NCBI GenBank assembly: GCA_002284615.2
Contig: MU069538.1
Span: 284,263-313,428 of the forward strand
Direction: 5' to 3'
Source of the DNA: Dunaliella salina
Taxonomy: Eukaryota; Chlorophyta; Chlorophyceae; Chlamydomonadales; Dunaliellaceae
Length of the DNA: 29,166 bases
The notes below the pieces were generated by a model. That model searched no databases, was not told where the DNA came from, and was given only the letters and a program-made list of their open reading frames with translations. The translations under genes and the position numbers were made by a program. Below, piece by piece: positions 1 to 29,166 of the stretch. Within the stretch, counting starts at the first letter, position 1. Every line of letters begins with the position of its first letter.

Positions 1-1345
1 CAACAACAATTCTGCATAGAAAGCTAGGTTGCTCACTTGTTTGGATGTGTTGCACTGGTGGCTGAAAAACATGCTGGATTTGTTTATACATTACTTGCAC
101 CCAGTGCATGCATGCTTTGCTTGGATGCATCGCACTTGGAGTGGCTTGGCTTCTGCTTGCGCAGCAGTACCAGTAGAGGCTCAACGGAGATCTTATGGGT
201 TGAAGCCAGCGATCTGTGTTGCATTGCTTGTCATAAAATGATCTGGAATATCATTTGTGGTATGCATGAACCCAGCCAGAATAGGTACTATCAACTTAGC
301 AGCAGGGAGTTCTGAGGACTTTCACAATGCATGGAATTAGGAACATCATTTCGGTGCACAGGTGAACCTGTTCACCAGGGCCCTGCTGCTACACTAACTT
401 TTCAGCACAACAGGATGTCCTTCAAGCTTATCAGATGACGTTCAGTTGCACTCATTCATGTTCGCAATAGCATTCATTTATTGCAGTACTGTGCTGGCAG
501 CGATTGGCGCCTTGTAATTTATCATTGATTCCCATTAGTTTAAAAAATGAGGAAAGGGTGTAGCCTCCTCCTGCCTCACCCCTGCACGCAGCCCCACATG
601 CACAAGCAGTTTATGCAAGCTGCGCTGGTGACAAATGATTTGATTTGCATTTGATGTATGCATCCATTCATGCAAACCACACGTTAGACAAATGATCCCG
701 GCCCTTCCATTTTTTGCCTCTCCTGCCAAACACAGTGCATGCAGTTCCAGGTGCACAAGCAGTCTCTGCAAATTGTGCTCGTGATGAATGATTCGTTTTT
801 GCAATTGTTATTGTGCAATCATTCGTTCATGCAGGCGGCACTTCTTGAATTTTTTTGTTTCATATTTTTTGCCTTTCCTGACCAACACAAGAAGCTTGCA
901 CTTCCAGGTGCACAGGCGGCCTGTGCAGCTTTGTGAGAATTCGCGGAGCAGCAGCACGCCAAAGATTCCAATTGTTTCTCCATCTGTATTTACTCGCACA
1001 GCTACTAGCCTATGCGGCATCCTGCCGCACATGGTAGCCCCCTATTTAGGACAGTAGACTAAAGTATTACAAGGTTATGCAATGGACCATGTGCAATATG
1101 TCAACGGCTGAATATTTCAGGCAACCTCAGACGCGTACAGGCAGCCTACGTAGTCATGTGGGGAAGCATGAAGCAGCAGCATGGCAACAGTTCCAGTCGC
1201 TTCATCTTGTATTACTTTCACATTCAAGGCAGCCCCAGGTGCGCAGGCAGCCTATACTGCCACATTAGAGAATGTGAAGCAGCAACATAGCAAGAGTTCT
1301 CATCGCTTCATCTTGTACTTACTTTCGCATAACAGGCAGCCCCAG
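1..1345 (+). other. Intron (or upstream region) before PLAA exon 1
   Basis: No exon could be recognised here. Exon 1 enters in phase 1, so a coding exon must exist further left. The right half (from about 591) is filled with decayed copies of the exon 1 start, described separately. Open frames of 60-90 codons in this stretch have no protein-like composition. The left 590 bases show nothing I can name. Confidence 0.5.
591..1345 (+). repeat. Array of decayed copies of the PLAA exon 1 acceptor and exon start
   Basis: Copies of the segment around the exon 1 acceptor (gcagccccagatgcgcaagc at the real site, about 1337) start near 591, 740, 896, 1121 and 1229. The last two copies are 108 bp from their neighbours. 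The copy at 1229 still reads PGAQAAYTATLENVKQQ, nearly identical to the start of exon 1, but then runs into intron-like sequence. The copy at 896 reads PGAQAACAAL and then a stop. Only the last copy continues into the Ala/Gln-rich rest of the exon. Confidence 0.75.
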
Positions 1346-23385
<22,040 letters not shown>

Positions 23386-23441
23386 TGTTTCAGGCAGAGC
23401 TGACGGCGGTGCTTGAGACAGTGGTCTGCCAAGTAGTGTAC

Positions 23442-23530
23442 AGGTGGACTCACTGTTCGTGTCAGTGCTGACTGTCAGGTCTTTTCTAAATGCAAGCTGG
23501 TCATGTCCAGTGTAGAACTTTTATTCTTTT
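23442..23530 (+). repeat. Dispersed short repeat, copy C
   Basis: gtcagtgctgactgtcaggt, then cttttctaaatgcaagctgg and tcatgtccagtgtagaactt, matches copy A over about 85 bp. Confidence 0.65.
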
Positions 23531-23540
23531 ACATGTGCCG

Positions 23541-23590
23541 GAGGCAGAGCTGGATTTGGCAGCTGTCCTGGAAAAAAAGCTGACATGTTC
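23541..23590 (+). pseudogene. Decayed duplicate of PLAA exon 14 end
   Basis: gaggcagagctggatttggc, then agctgtcctggaaaaaaagc, aligns with gaggcagccttggatgtggc, then agctgctttggaggggaagc, in exon 14. It reads EAELDLAAVLEKK against EAALDVAAALEGK. It lies downstream of the real stop codon. Confidence 0.65.
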
Positions 23591-23963
23591 TGCTGCGCTT
23601 GGCTGTGCTCCTTGGAGGCGGCCTCGTGAATGCAAGCTGCTTGTGAAGAATTTTTGTGCCATGTGTACACTCGTCTTTGGCCTTCCTGGTTTGTTTCTGG
23701 TTTGGTCCTGCTCCATGTAAGATGTCATGAGCAATTTTTTGTTCATGCAGCTGGGATTGTAGAAATTGGTGAGCATATTCCAGAGTTTCCAAAAGCAAAA
23801 AGTATCTTGATGCTACAAATCTTCATTGCAGCTGGCTTCTTGAGCGTCTGAGTTCAGAAGCAGAAGGGTGGAATGTGTGGAAGAGGATGATGGCCGCCAG
23901 ACCGACATGCCATGGGGTTGTCTGTATTGGAAACAGGGAAATGAGTTTGTTAGATTGGATTGA

Positions 23964-24241
23964 AGCAAAGGGTGTGCCTTTGGTAAACCCAAAGCAGCCT
24001 GGGCTGAACAATTCAACGAAGAAGGTGGTGCCCTGGAGCAATGGGTCTGCCAGTGTGCAAAGAGAAAGAAGTAGAATTGCGAGAGTTCCATGTCCAGGTT
24101 CACCAGGACATCGAAGAAGGACCAGTTCAATCTTGGTACCTTGGTGCTTCTGATAATATTTGGTACCGTAGAAAAATCAGATCATTCTGCAAAAAATCTG
24201 TTTTAGGCACTACAGACAAACTGCAACTGTCGAAAAAATAA
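23964..24241 (+). pseudogene. Decayed coding fragment, unknown family
   Basis: The frame 23964-24071 reads CAFGKPKAAWAEQFNEEGG and ALEQWVCQC, then stops. A neighbouring frame (24041-24241) continues with REFHVQVHQDIEEGPVQSW and then a basic tail before TAA. The composition is protein-like in both, so a frameshift probably broke one gene. I do not recognise it; a mobile-element protein is one possibility, given the setting. Confidence 0.4.
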
Positions 24242-24277
24242 TTATTTGAGGCGCTGCGGATGTGTGCGGATAAGTGA

Positions 24278-24640
24278 AAATCAATTATTTTACGTGATGA
24301 GCGAGCAAGGTGGTGGCAGCAGCAGCAGCAGCAGCAGCAGCGCCCTCCTCCCCCTGCTCGCGGGGACTTCCAGCTGACCTTCCAACGCTTCCTGAAGAAG
24401 GATCCAGAGGTAAAGGAGGAGAGGGCAAAGCAGCAGAAGCAAAAGCATGAAACCATTCAAAAGCAGCGCGATGACAGGGAGAAGCGCGCACAAGAGGAAG
24501 CAAAGCGCAAGCGCAAGCCATGCAGGCCAAGCAAGGGTCAGGCCCAACTGCGTGCCAGCAGCAGCAGCAGCAGCAAGGGACGCCTGCAGCCCAAGGTGAA
24601 CAAGCGCAGGGAGCGTGAGACAAGTTATTCTGTGGGCTGA
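24278..24640 (+). CDS. Unrecognised lysine/glutamine-rich open frame without ATG
   Basis: Open from 24278 to TGA at 24638, 120 codons, with no in-frame ATG. After eight Gln (CAG run 24317-24340) and RPPPPARG comes DFQLTFQRFLKKDPEVKEER, then a highly charged helix-forming stretch rich in K/E/Q. KRKRKPCRPSK follows, which resembles an AT-hook with C replacing G, then a Ser run and a basic end. A different frame starts ATG at 24296 (MSEQGGG and a Ser run) and dies at 24393, so repeat length change may have separated start and body. It could be the 3' exon of a spliced gene (acceptor ggtggcag at 24316) or part of a mobile-element protein. Function unknown. Confidence 0.4.
   Translation, partial: KSIILRDERARWWQQQQQQQQRPPPPARGDFQLTFQRFLKKDPEVKEERAKQQKQKHETIQKQRDDREKRAQEEAKRKRKPCRPSKGQAQLRASSSSSSKGRLQPKVNKRRERETSYSVG
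24317..24340 (+). repeat. (CAG)8 microsatellite
   Basis: Eight perfect CAG units that encode Gln in the charged open frame. Confidence 0.95.
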
Positions 24641-24654
24641 GGCCCTTTTGGCAC

Positions 24655-24770
24655 TACGGAGACGCGCGGACATGAAAATAATAATTTCTGTCTGGGGTGC
24701 ACAAATGATGCCGACGTGAAAAACCAATTATTTCTGTAAAGGGTGCGGATTGAGTACGTGTCAGTACGGT
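24655..24770 (+). repeat. Short direct repeats flanking the charged ORF
   Basis: cggacatgaaaataataatt, then tctgtctggggtgc, recurs as cgacgtgaaaaaccaattat, then ttctgtaaagggtgc. A related cggataagtgaaaatcaatt lies before the ORF at 24267. They may be ends or subterminal repeats of an element enclosing the ORF. Confidence 0.45.
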
Positions 24771-24882
24771 AATCGATGGGACCTCTCGTAGCACAGAAGG
24801 CCTCCAGCCAAAAGGACTGGCTGCTAGCCTTTTCAAACAACCAGGAAGCCATACATAGATAGGTTTGTTAAGTCTCTGCTGA

Positions 24883-25563
24883 CTGTTAGGTCTAACCTCT
24901 AGGCAAGTAGGTCCAGTATACAAAGACATAGGAAGCGATTTTAATCTTGCTCAACACAACCTCCAACTTCCTATACATGCCTCAAACAGAACTTTACCTG
25001 CACACTTATTCCCTTGTAATCTTCCAGAGAGGAAAAGGCTCAACTCCAGTCGACCAGATGCTGTTTTGATCACCCCTTTTAACGCCAAACATACTTCTAA
25101 CAATGTTTCCCCTACCTAGTCCCATCACGCTGTGCGCAGCTCCTCATGGAGGGCCACCAGAGCTAGCCGCATAAGGCAACCCCATGAACTTTATGCAAAT
25201 GAACGCCATATGCACCTAGTAGAAATAAAGTTCTGCGAAGACACAAGGCCAGAGCATCAGTTCACCGCAGCGAAGCAGCAGCATGTGGACCTTTGTAAAC
25301 TTCTTAACGCTAGAGCTGTTACAATCCACCCTATTCTCCTGGGTGTCGGTGGAATTATTGACTCCAAGCATACCCTGAAGCAATTCAAACAACTAGGATT
25401 GGATCACCAGCGTGCCACGAAGCTTGCTCAACAGCTTCATGCCCATTCTGTTCAATGTGCTCACAAACTAATCTCCACACGTCTGGCTATTGAAAACAAG
25501 GATACTTCCCACAGCCAGGTTCTAGATCCAGGTGCTTCTAGTAAACCTCCAAGTCCGCATTAG
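24883..25563 (+). pseudogene. Retroelement C-terminal restriction-like endonuclease (PD-(D/E)XK), broken by one stop
   Basis: A single frame runs from 24883 to the stop at 25561-25563, interrupted by TAG at 25117. The first part ends RLNSSRPDAVLITP; after the stop come HMHLVEIKFCEDTRPEHQF, ILLGVGGIIDSKHTLKQF and LHAHSVQCAHKL. RPD followed by E-x-K fits the PD-(D/E)XK catalytic core of the restriction-like endonuclease at the C-terminus of some non-LTR retroelements. Family knowledge: chlamydomonadalean algae carry large proteins with the order internal region, RNase H, endonuclease. Assignment to a Dualen/RandI-like LINE is inference. Upstream parts of this copy are missing, so it is 5'-truncated. 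Confidence 0.75.
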
Positions 25564-25700
25564 CTTTCTCTTTTTCATACCTTATGGTGGAGTGGGCTCA
25601 CGGCTCTTTTTTTGAGCCAATGTGTCTCCTTTTCTTTAATTGATGTAGGGAGAGTTTCTGTGCCTACATAGTTTTTCTTTTTTCTTTTCTTTTTTTTTTC
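25564..25700 (+). mobile_element. 3' tail of the retroelement copy
   Basis: After the stop come gggctcacggctctttttt, ttctttaattgatgtaggga and a T-rich end (25676-25700). The same tail stands alone in PLAA intron 12 (20951-21050). Confidence 0.6.
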
Positions 25701-25762
25701 TAAGCAAGCATTGGCCTGAGCAAGAAGGCCCTCAGAGCCTACGCTGTACACAGCTAGCCTAG

Positions 25763-26350
25763 GTGCGAGCCAGAAATAGAGCTAATGAGGATCTGGAGGC
25801 CATGCTCCTGGACGCTTGGATGGTCCTTCTCCTTCTCTCCTCCGCCACACGCCCTTACACCACCTCAAAGTATCATAAACTCAACAAAAGGACCACCAAG
25901 CAAGAGTACTCGATCAAACAGCAAACAAACAACCAGAATAACCACAGGAGCAACCTCCTTGGTACAAAACACATCCCAATACTTCTTATTGCTCCCCACT
26001 CAGGGAATACAGCAAGGAACCAAAGAGATCCCATATTCTGCCATCACACCCACGCAAGCACGCGATACAACACCAACAATACCCCTTTGCACCCAGGAAA
26101 GTCCTTCAACCACCCCCTCCATCAGGAAAAGAGCTGCCTCTGCCAACCTTACACTCCCCACCACTCAACCTGACCATCCTGATGCTCCACACAGATGTGA
26201 CCCACAGCCAACAAAGAACAAGGAGGAGATACCTTCTCGACAAAAATACAAACCACTCCATCTCTAGTACCTCTCCACTGGGCCAAACAGCACAACTCAC
26301 AGAGCTATGGCACTACAAAAAAAAAAAAAAAAAACCGATAGAGGAAACAA
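25763..26350 (+). pseudogene. Pro/Thr/Asn-rich region of a second retroelement copy
   Basis: Two overlapping plus frames (to 26173 and 26267) are open and rich in T, P, N and H, like the low-complexity spacer of the same retroelement family, but without a diagnostic motif. An 18-base A run (26317-26334) follows. It is placed in the element mainly because recognisable domains come next. Confidence 0.4.
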
Positions 26351-26392
26351 ACTTCCTAGACGCAATCAATACTGTTTACAACTAAGACCTAA

Positions 26393-26647
26393 TTGATATC
26401 ACACATATCGGTGACTGGAGGATCATTCCAACCAAGAAAAGGTTACAAGGTAAGGTTACAAGGTTACAAGATCATTCTAACCAAGAAAAGAGACAGGAAC
26501 AACGAGCCTCCTAAGCACCAGAAACAATACTTGATCCACTTTGCACCCATGATCATAGAAAAATGGGACCTCCAAAACTTCAAACGCGCAAAGTTCACAC
26601 CTGTCAATACCAAAACTGCTGCTCGAGCTGAAATTGAGATGAGATGA
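26393..26647 (+). pseudogene. Retroelement internal fragment
   Basis: The part KQYLIHFAPMIIEKWDLQ, followed by KFTPVN, resembles the segment YxVxWxPxxxxxWxL seen before the RNase H part in this retroelement family (recalled similarity). The frame ends in a gagat repeat. Confidence 0.45.
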
Positions 26648-26726
26648 GATGAGATGAGTGGCTCCTTGAGATGAGATGAGTGGCTCCTTGAGTGGCTCCT
26701 TGAGATGGGATGAGTGGCTCCTTGAA
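26634..26726 (+). repeat. gagat/gtggctccttga minisatellite
   Basis: gagatgagatgagatgagat followed by gagtggctccttga, the latter repeated four times. It sits inside the retroelement remnant and breaks its frame. Confidence 0.9.
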
Positions 26727-27287
26727 AGTTGTGCACAAGGATTGCTAACCCCAGAGCGCATCAATACCCTCCACACCGCATTCAACAGAGCCAGAGACAA
26801 TGGGATCCACAACACAATTCAACCCCGACCGCAAAGCTTTGCCTCTGAGATCGTGGGTCTTTTCTCACGCTCAACCCTCAACAACAAAATGCAACAAAGT
26901 AAGAAGATCAAGGACTCATACATGCGCATCCTACCAAATCACATCCACACTGCCATGCAAAAATGGGCTCTCATTACCCAGGAAAAAATGGCTTCTCCCA
27001 TGTACCAAAACCCCTGCCACCACAACTACTGGAGTGAACACCCTTAGGAGCAATCCACAACAGCCTTCTCAGGATTTTCAATATGCCATCTAATTTACGA
27101 TGACCATGTGATGCACCGTACTCTCAAACATGCCATTTTCCCTGCAACGCAACAAAACCATGCCACGGCAACTTTCATGTTCCTACCAAGCTGGGGAGGC
27201 CCTGTGAGCACATATCCATGCTCTACAGTTCTAAATGCCTACCCCCACTTCTGTCGCATATTGGGAATCTATCAGTTCTATGCCTAG
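26722..27287 (+). pseudogene. Retroelement internal domain, one frameshift
   Basis: First frame to 27047: LLTPERINTLHTAFNRARDN, then IVGLFSRSTLNNKMQQSKK, then HIHTAMQKWALITQEKMASP. Second frame 27069-27287: GFSICHLIYDDHVMHRTLKH, then NHATATFMFLPSWGGPVSTY and PHFCRILG. The two halves are in the order expected for this family and need one frameshift near 27047-27069. The frame stops at 27285, where unrelated sequence begins. Confidence 0.65.
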
Positions 27288-28098
27288 CAGTAAAACTGAG
27301 GTTTTTGGAGGCGAGTGATCCGTGCCCTTATTGCTGCTCATGCAAAAAGGTGACCATCTTTTCCTTTCTCAAGGTCTCAGCAGGCAGGTTGAGTTTATTT
27401 TTGCTCTTGCAGCTCGCCGCCTTGCTATGCTTCAGACATGTCAAAACTTGGTTTTTCTTGCGTTTCCCATCTATCTCTTTGTCAGCTTGCTTGCCTGCGT
27501 GTGGGTCTCAGCTTCTTCTTCAGCTTGTCTTTTTCTCTCCTCTTCTCCAGAGATGTGTTTGGAAGGCCATGCAAGCCAATTTTTGTTCTTGTGAATGGTC
27601 TGCCCCCTTGTAAGGAACTCGCCCGTCCCGTGCAAGCTTGCTGTGCAGTCCAAGTTAAGTAGCCTTGTGACTTTGGTTCTGAGCAGGTGTCTACGCTGTC
27701 ACGCTGCTGCAGCTCGCTCAGGTTCTTTGCCCACGCAGGGATGCCCACGCAGGGATGCTACGTCTATGCTGTCACGCTGCAGGGATGCCCACACAGGGAT
27801 GCTACGCCGGCATGTGCTTATGGGCTATGTAGTGCCATGTCAGCTTGCTGCTGGTTCCGTATTTTTTGCGAGTATTGTGCAAGCTTGCTGCTGTGCTCAA
27901 TCGCGCAGTTAATATGAACAGGTGCTGAGCTGTGCTGCCCTATCTGATGTTGCTTTGCAGCTGAGCCTTAGTGCGAGGAATTGTTCGCTCCTCTCGGCCC
28001 GACTGGTGTTTTGTCTTGCCTATCACGAGAAGGAAGAGCACCATACCCTCAACAAGACTCAGGTATGCCACCCCCCCTTTCTGCTAAGCCAAGAAATT
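27288..28098 (+). mobile_element. Approximately 0.8-kb insertion inside the retroelement remnant
   Basis: The retroelement protein breaks off at 27287 (PHFCRILGIYQFYA) and resumes at 28099 (DLPCPSSSLQIIAVW), with only about 20 residues missing by family expectation. The intervening DNA is unrelated, with T-rich introns, a gcccacgcagggatgc minisatellite (27730-27800) and a spliced-exon-like segment. gcctagcagtaaa at the left and the reverse complement of tttctgctaagcc at the right are similar, so short inverted ends are possible. Confidence 0.4.
27961..28062 (+). CDS. Candidate exon of an unrecognised gene
   Basis: The left edge is ttgctttgcag and the right edge cag/gtatgc, both good consensus. 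It is phase 0 on both sides and has 34 codons: LSLSARNCSLLSARLVFCLA then YHEKEEHHTLNKTQ. Composition and splice sites look like a genuine host-type exon. I do not recognise the family. An upstream segment (about 27385-27450, EFIFALAARRLAMLQTCQN) might be another exon of it, but has no clear donor. Confidence 0.45.
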
Positions 28099-28590
28099 GA
28101 CCTTCCATGCCCTTCATCGAGCCTACAAATAATTGCTGTCTGGAATACCGCTGCAAGAGTCCGCCTCCATGAACCCAACTCAAATTAGCTCACAGGCCTA
28201 AAACAAGACATCCATGAAGCAATATGGCTGGAAAGAAACACATTAGCAACGACCCTATCCTTATTCCAAGACACCCATTCAAACTGGCTTCGATACATTT
28301 AAAGCTACCTTCTGCACACCAACAAACCTCTCACAGTACCTCACAAAGCCGACAAAAATTTCTCACTGCTCACATCATCCAGCCCTTATCTGGTACGCAA
28401 AGTTGAAAACTGGAGGGAATGGGCATACACGGACGGCAGCTGCCATGTGCACAATGGTAAACACCTGATTGGTGCAGGGGTCTACCACCCCGCCAGCGAC
28501 AGCACCAACCACGTCCAACCGAATGGAACACGAATCACTCATACCATCACGGTGCATGCCATCATTTTGTGCGTGAGAGGTTTTCAATGA
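28099..28590 (+). pseudogene. Retroelement RNase H, N-terminal half, with in-frame stops
   Basis: A single frame with TAG at 28186 and TAA at 28300. It includes LQIIAVWNTAARVRL, then WREWAYTDGSCHVHNGKHLI and GAGVYHPAS. YTDGS with the following G-(A/G)-GVY strand is the first catalytic Asp motif of RNase H. The match breaks after ITHTI at about 28550, before the second catalytic motif, and the frame ends at 28588. Confidence 0.7.
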
Positions 28591-28735
28591 GGGCCAGTAG
28601 AAATTGTAGAATGGGTCCCTGGCATCTGGAAGTACAATGTCTGTCGTGTGTGTAAGGGCTGCTGTGCGAGTGCAGGCATCAGCTCCTTCATTGCCTATTA
28701 TGCCAATGTGGGCTTTGACTTTGTATAAATGCATA
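28582..28735 (-). pseudogene. Retroelement RNase H, C-terminal half, inverted
   Basis: Read on the minus strand: HLYKVKAHIGIIGNEGADAC, TRTAALTHTTDIVLPDARD and FYNFYWPSLK. KVKAHxGIxGNExAD carries the His and last Asp of the RNase H fold. It follows the plus-strand N-terminal half immediately but in the opposite orientation, with the middle of the domain missing. Confidence 0.75.
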
Positions 28736-28806
28736 GGGTGTGGGGAAAGGAAAGACAGAGCATGAGACACACACACAACTGCTGAAAGGTGCAATTATAG
28801 TACGAA

Positions 28807-28870
28807 GCACTCAAGCTTCAGCGCTGACTTTTGAGTCTTATCTTCATGCACGCCTGCTTTTGCCCTGCCT
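28807..28870 (+). repeat. Dispersed short repeat, copy E (weak)
   Basis: tcagcgctgacttttgagtc, then ttatcttcatgcacgcctgc, aligns with copies A and B around the gctgact and ttcatgcac blocks. Confidence 0.45.
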
Positions 28871-28948
28871 TCTTCCTCTAGTACAAAGCTCCCGAGGATG
28901 ATTGAGGGGATTGGCTCTGACACTGTTAACCTGTTAGTAAGAGGCTAG

Positions 28949-29166
28949 GTAGCAAGATCCGTGCATACAGACTATTTATGGAATATGCTTAAAGTTGCGC
29001 AGCACGCCAATAAAAAGCAGCATAGGTTGGTGCGTGCTGCTGCTGATGGTAATGTTGATGATCAACAGGAAGGAGGAGGAGGAGGAGGAGGAGGGGAGGA
29101 GGAAGAGGAAGCAGAAGAGATGGAAGAGGAGGAGGAGGAGGAGGAGGGGGAGGAGGAGGGGGAGGG
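28949..29166 (+). CDS. Acidic open frame at the right edge, probable exon of the next gene
   Basis: Open from just after a TAG (28946-28948) to the window end. A likely acceptor is gtgcatacag at 28970, with exon content from 28971. It reads DYLWNMLKVAQHANKKQHR, then LVRAAADGNVDDQQE, a Gly run and a long Glu-rich tract from GGA/GAG repeats (29066-29166). The part before the repeat has good protein-like composition. Family not recognised; no start or stop in the window. It may belong with the exon at 27961-28062. Confidence 0.45.
29066..29166 (+). repeat. (GGA/GAG)n purine tract
   Basis: Purine-only tract except for rare pyrimidines, encoding Gly and then Glu in the open frame; it continues past the edge. 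Confidence 0.9.

Larger units (their letters stand above)
23386..23720 (+). other. Probable PLAA 3' UTR
   Basis: It includes dispersed-repeat copy C (23442-23530) and a decayed copy of the last exon (23541-23590). A TGTAA at 23716-23720 could be the green-algal polyadenylation signal; this is inferred from the motif only. Confidence 0.45.

Noticed and set aside
24866..24920. Fifth copy of the dispersed repeat (tgctgactgttaggtct)
   Set aside because: Only 17 bases match well and they overlap the start of the endonuclease frame.

Overview
The window looks like nuclear DNA of a green alga. It is intron-rich and full of microsatellites, has CAG/Gln and Ala-rich coding runs, and carries fragments of an RNase H plus restriction-like-endonuclease retroelement of the kind found in chlamydomonadalean algae. 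A Dunaliella-like genome is my best guess; this is inference only, no search was run. Almost none of the long open frames are genes: most are read-throughs of TG/CA, ACAT, CT or CAG repeats.

The one gene I can reconstruct with confidence is a PLAA/Doa1/Ufd3 homologue on the plus strand. It is spread over about 22 kb (1346-23385) in at least 14 small exons of 48-182 bp, separated by introns of 0.3-3.7 kb. Exon phases agree at every junction and give about 504 residues plus a stop codon. The order is a linker after the WD40 propeller, a PFU ubiquitin-binding domain (exons 2-6), a DPFTG linker, and a PUL armadillo domain (exons 7-14), which in known family members binds Cdc48/p97. The WD40 exons must lie left of the window. 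One junction (exon 10 to 11) needs a GC-AG intron.

The most unusual pattern is that many exon edges of this gene (acceptor plus exon start, or exon end plus donor) exist as extra, decayed tandem or nearby copies in the adjacent introns. They are seen next to exons 1 (both ends), 4, 5, 6, 11, 12, 13 and 14. Introns also hold minisatellites, microsatellites, a telomere-like duplicated block, an assembly gap (13647-14015), a probable small inverted-repeat element (about 14430-15005) and a solo retroelement tail (about 20951-21050).

From about 23720 to 28800 lies a graveyard of mobile DNA. It holds decayed coding of unknown type (23964-24640), then a retroelement 3' end with a PD-(D/E)XK endonuclease domain (24883-25700). 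After that come internal parts of the same family (25763-27287), an approximately 0.8 kb insertion holding an intact-looking spliced exon (27961-28062), an RNase H N-terminal half on the plus strand (28099-28590) and an RNase H C-terminal half on the minus strand (28582-28735). An unrecognised acidic open frame (28949-29166) runs off the right edge and may be an exon of the next gene. A short dispersed repeat recurs at 12178, 22480, 23442 and 28807.
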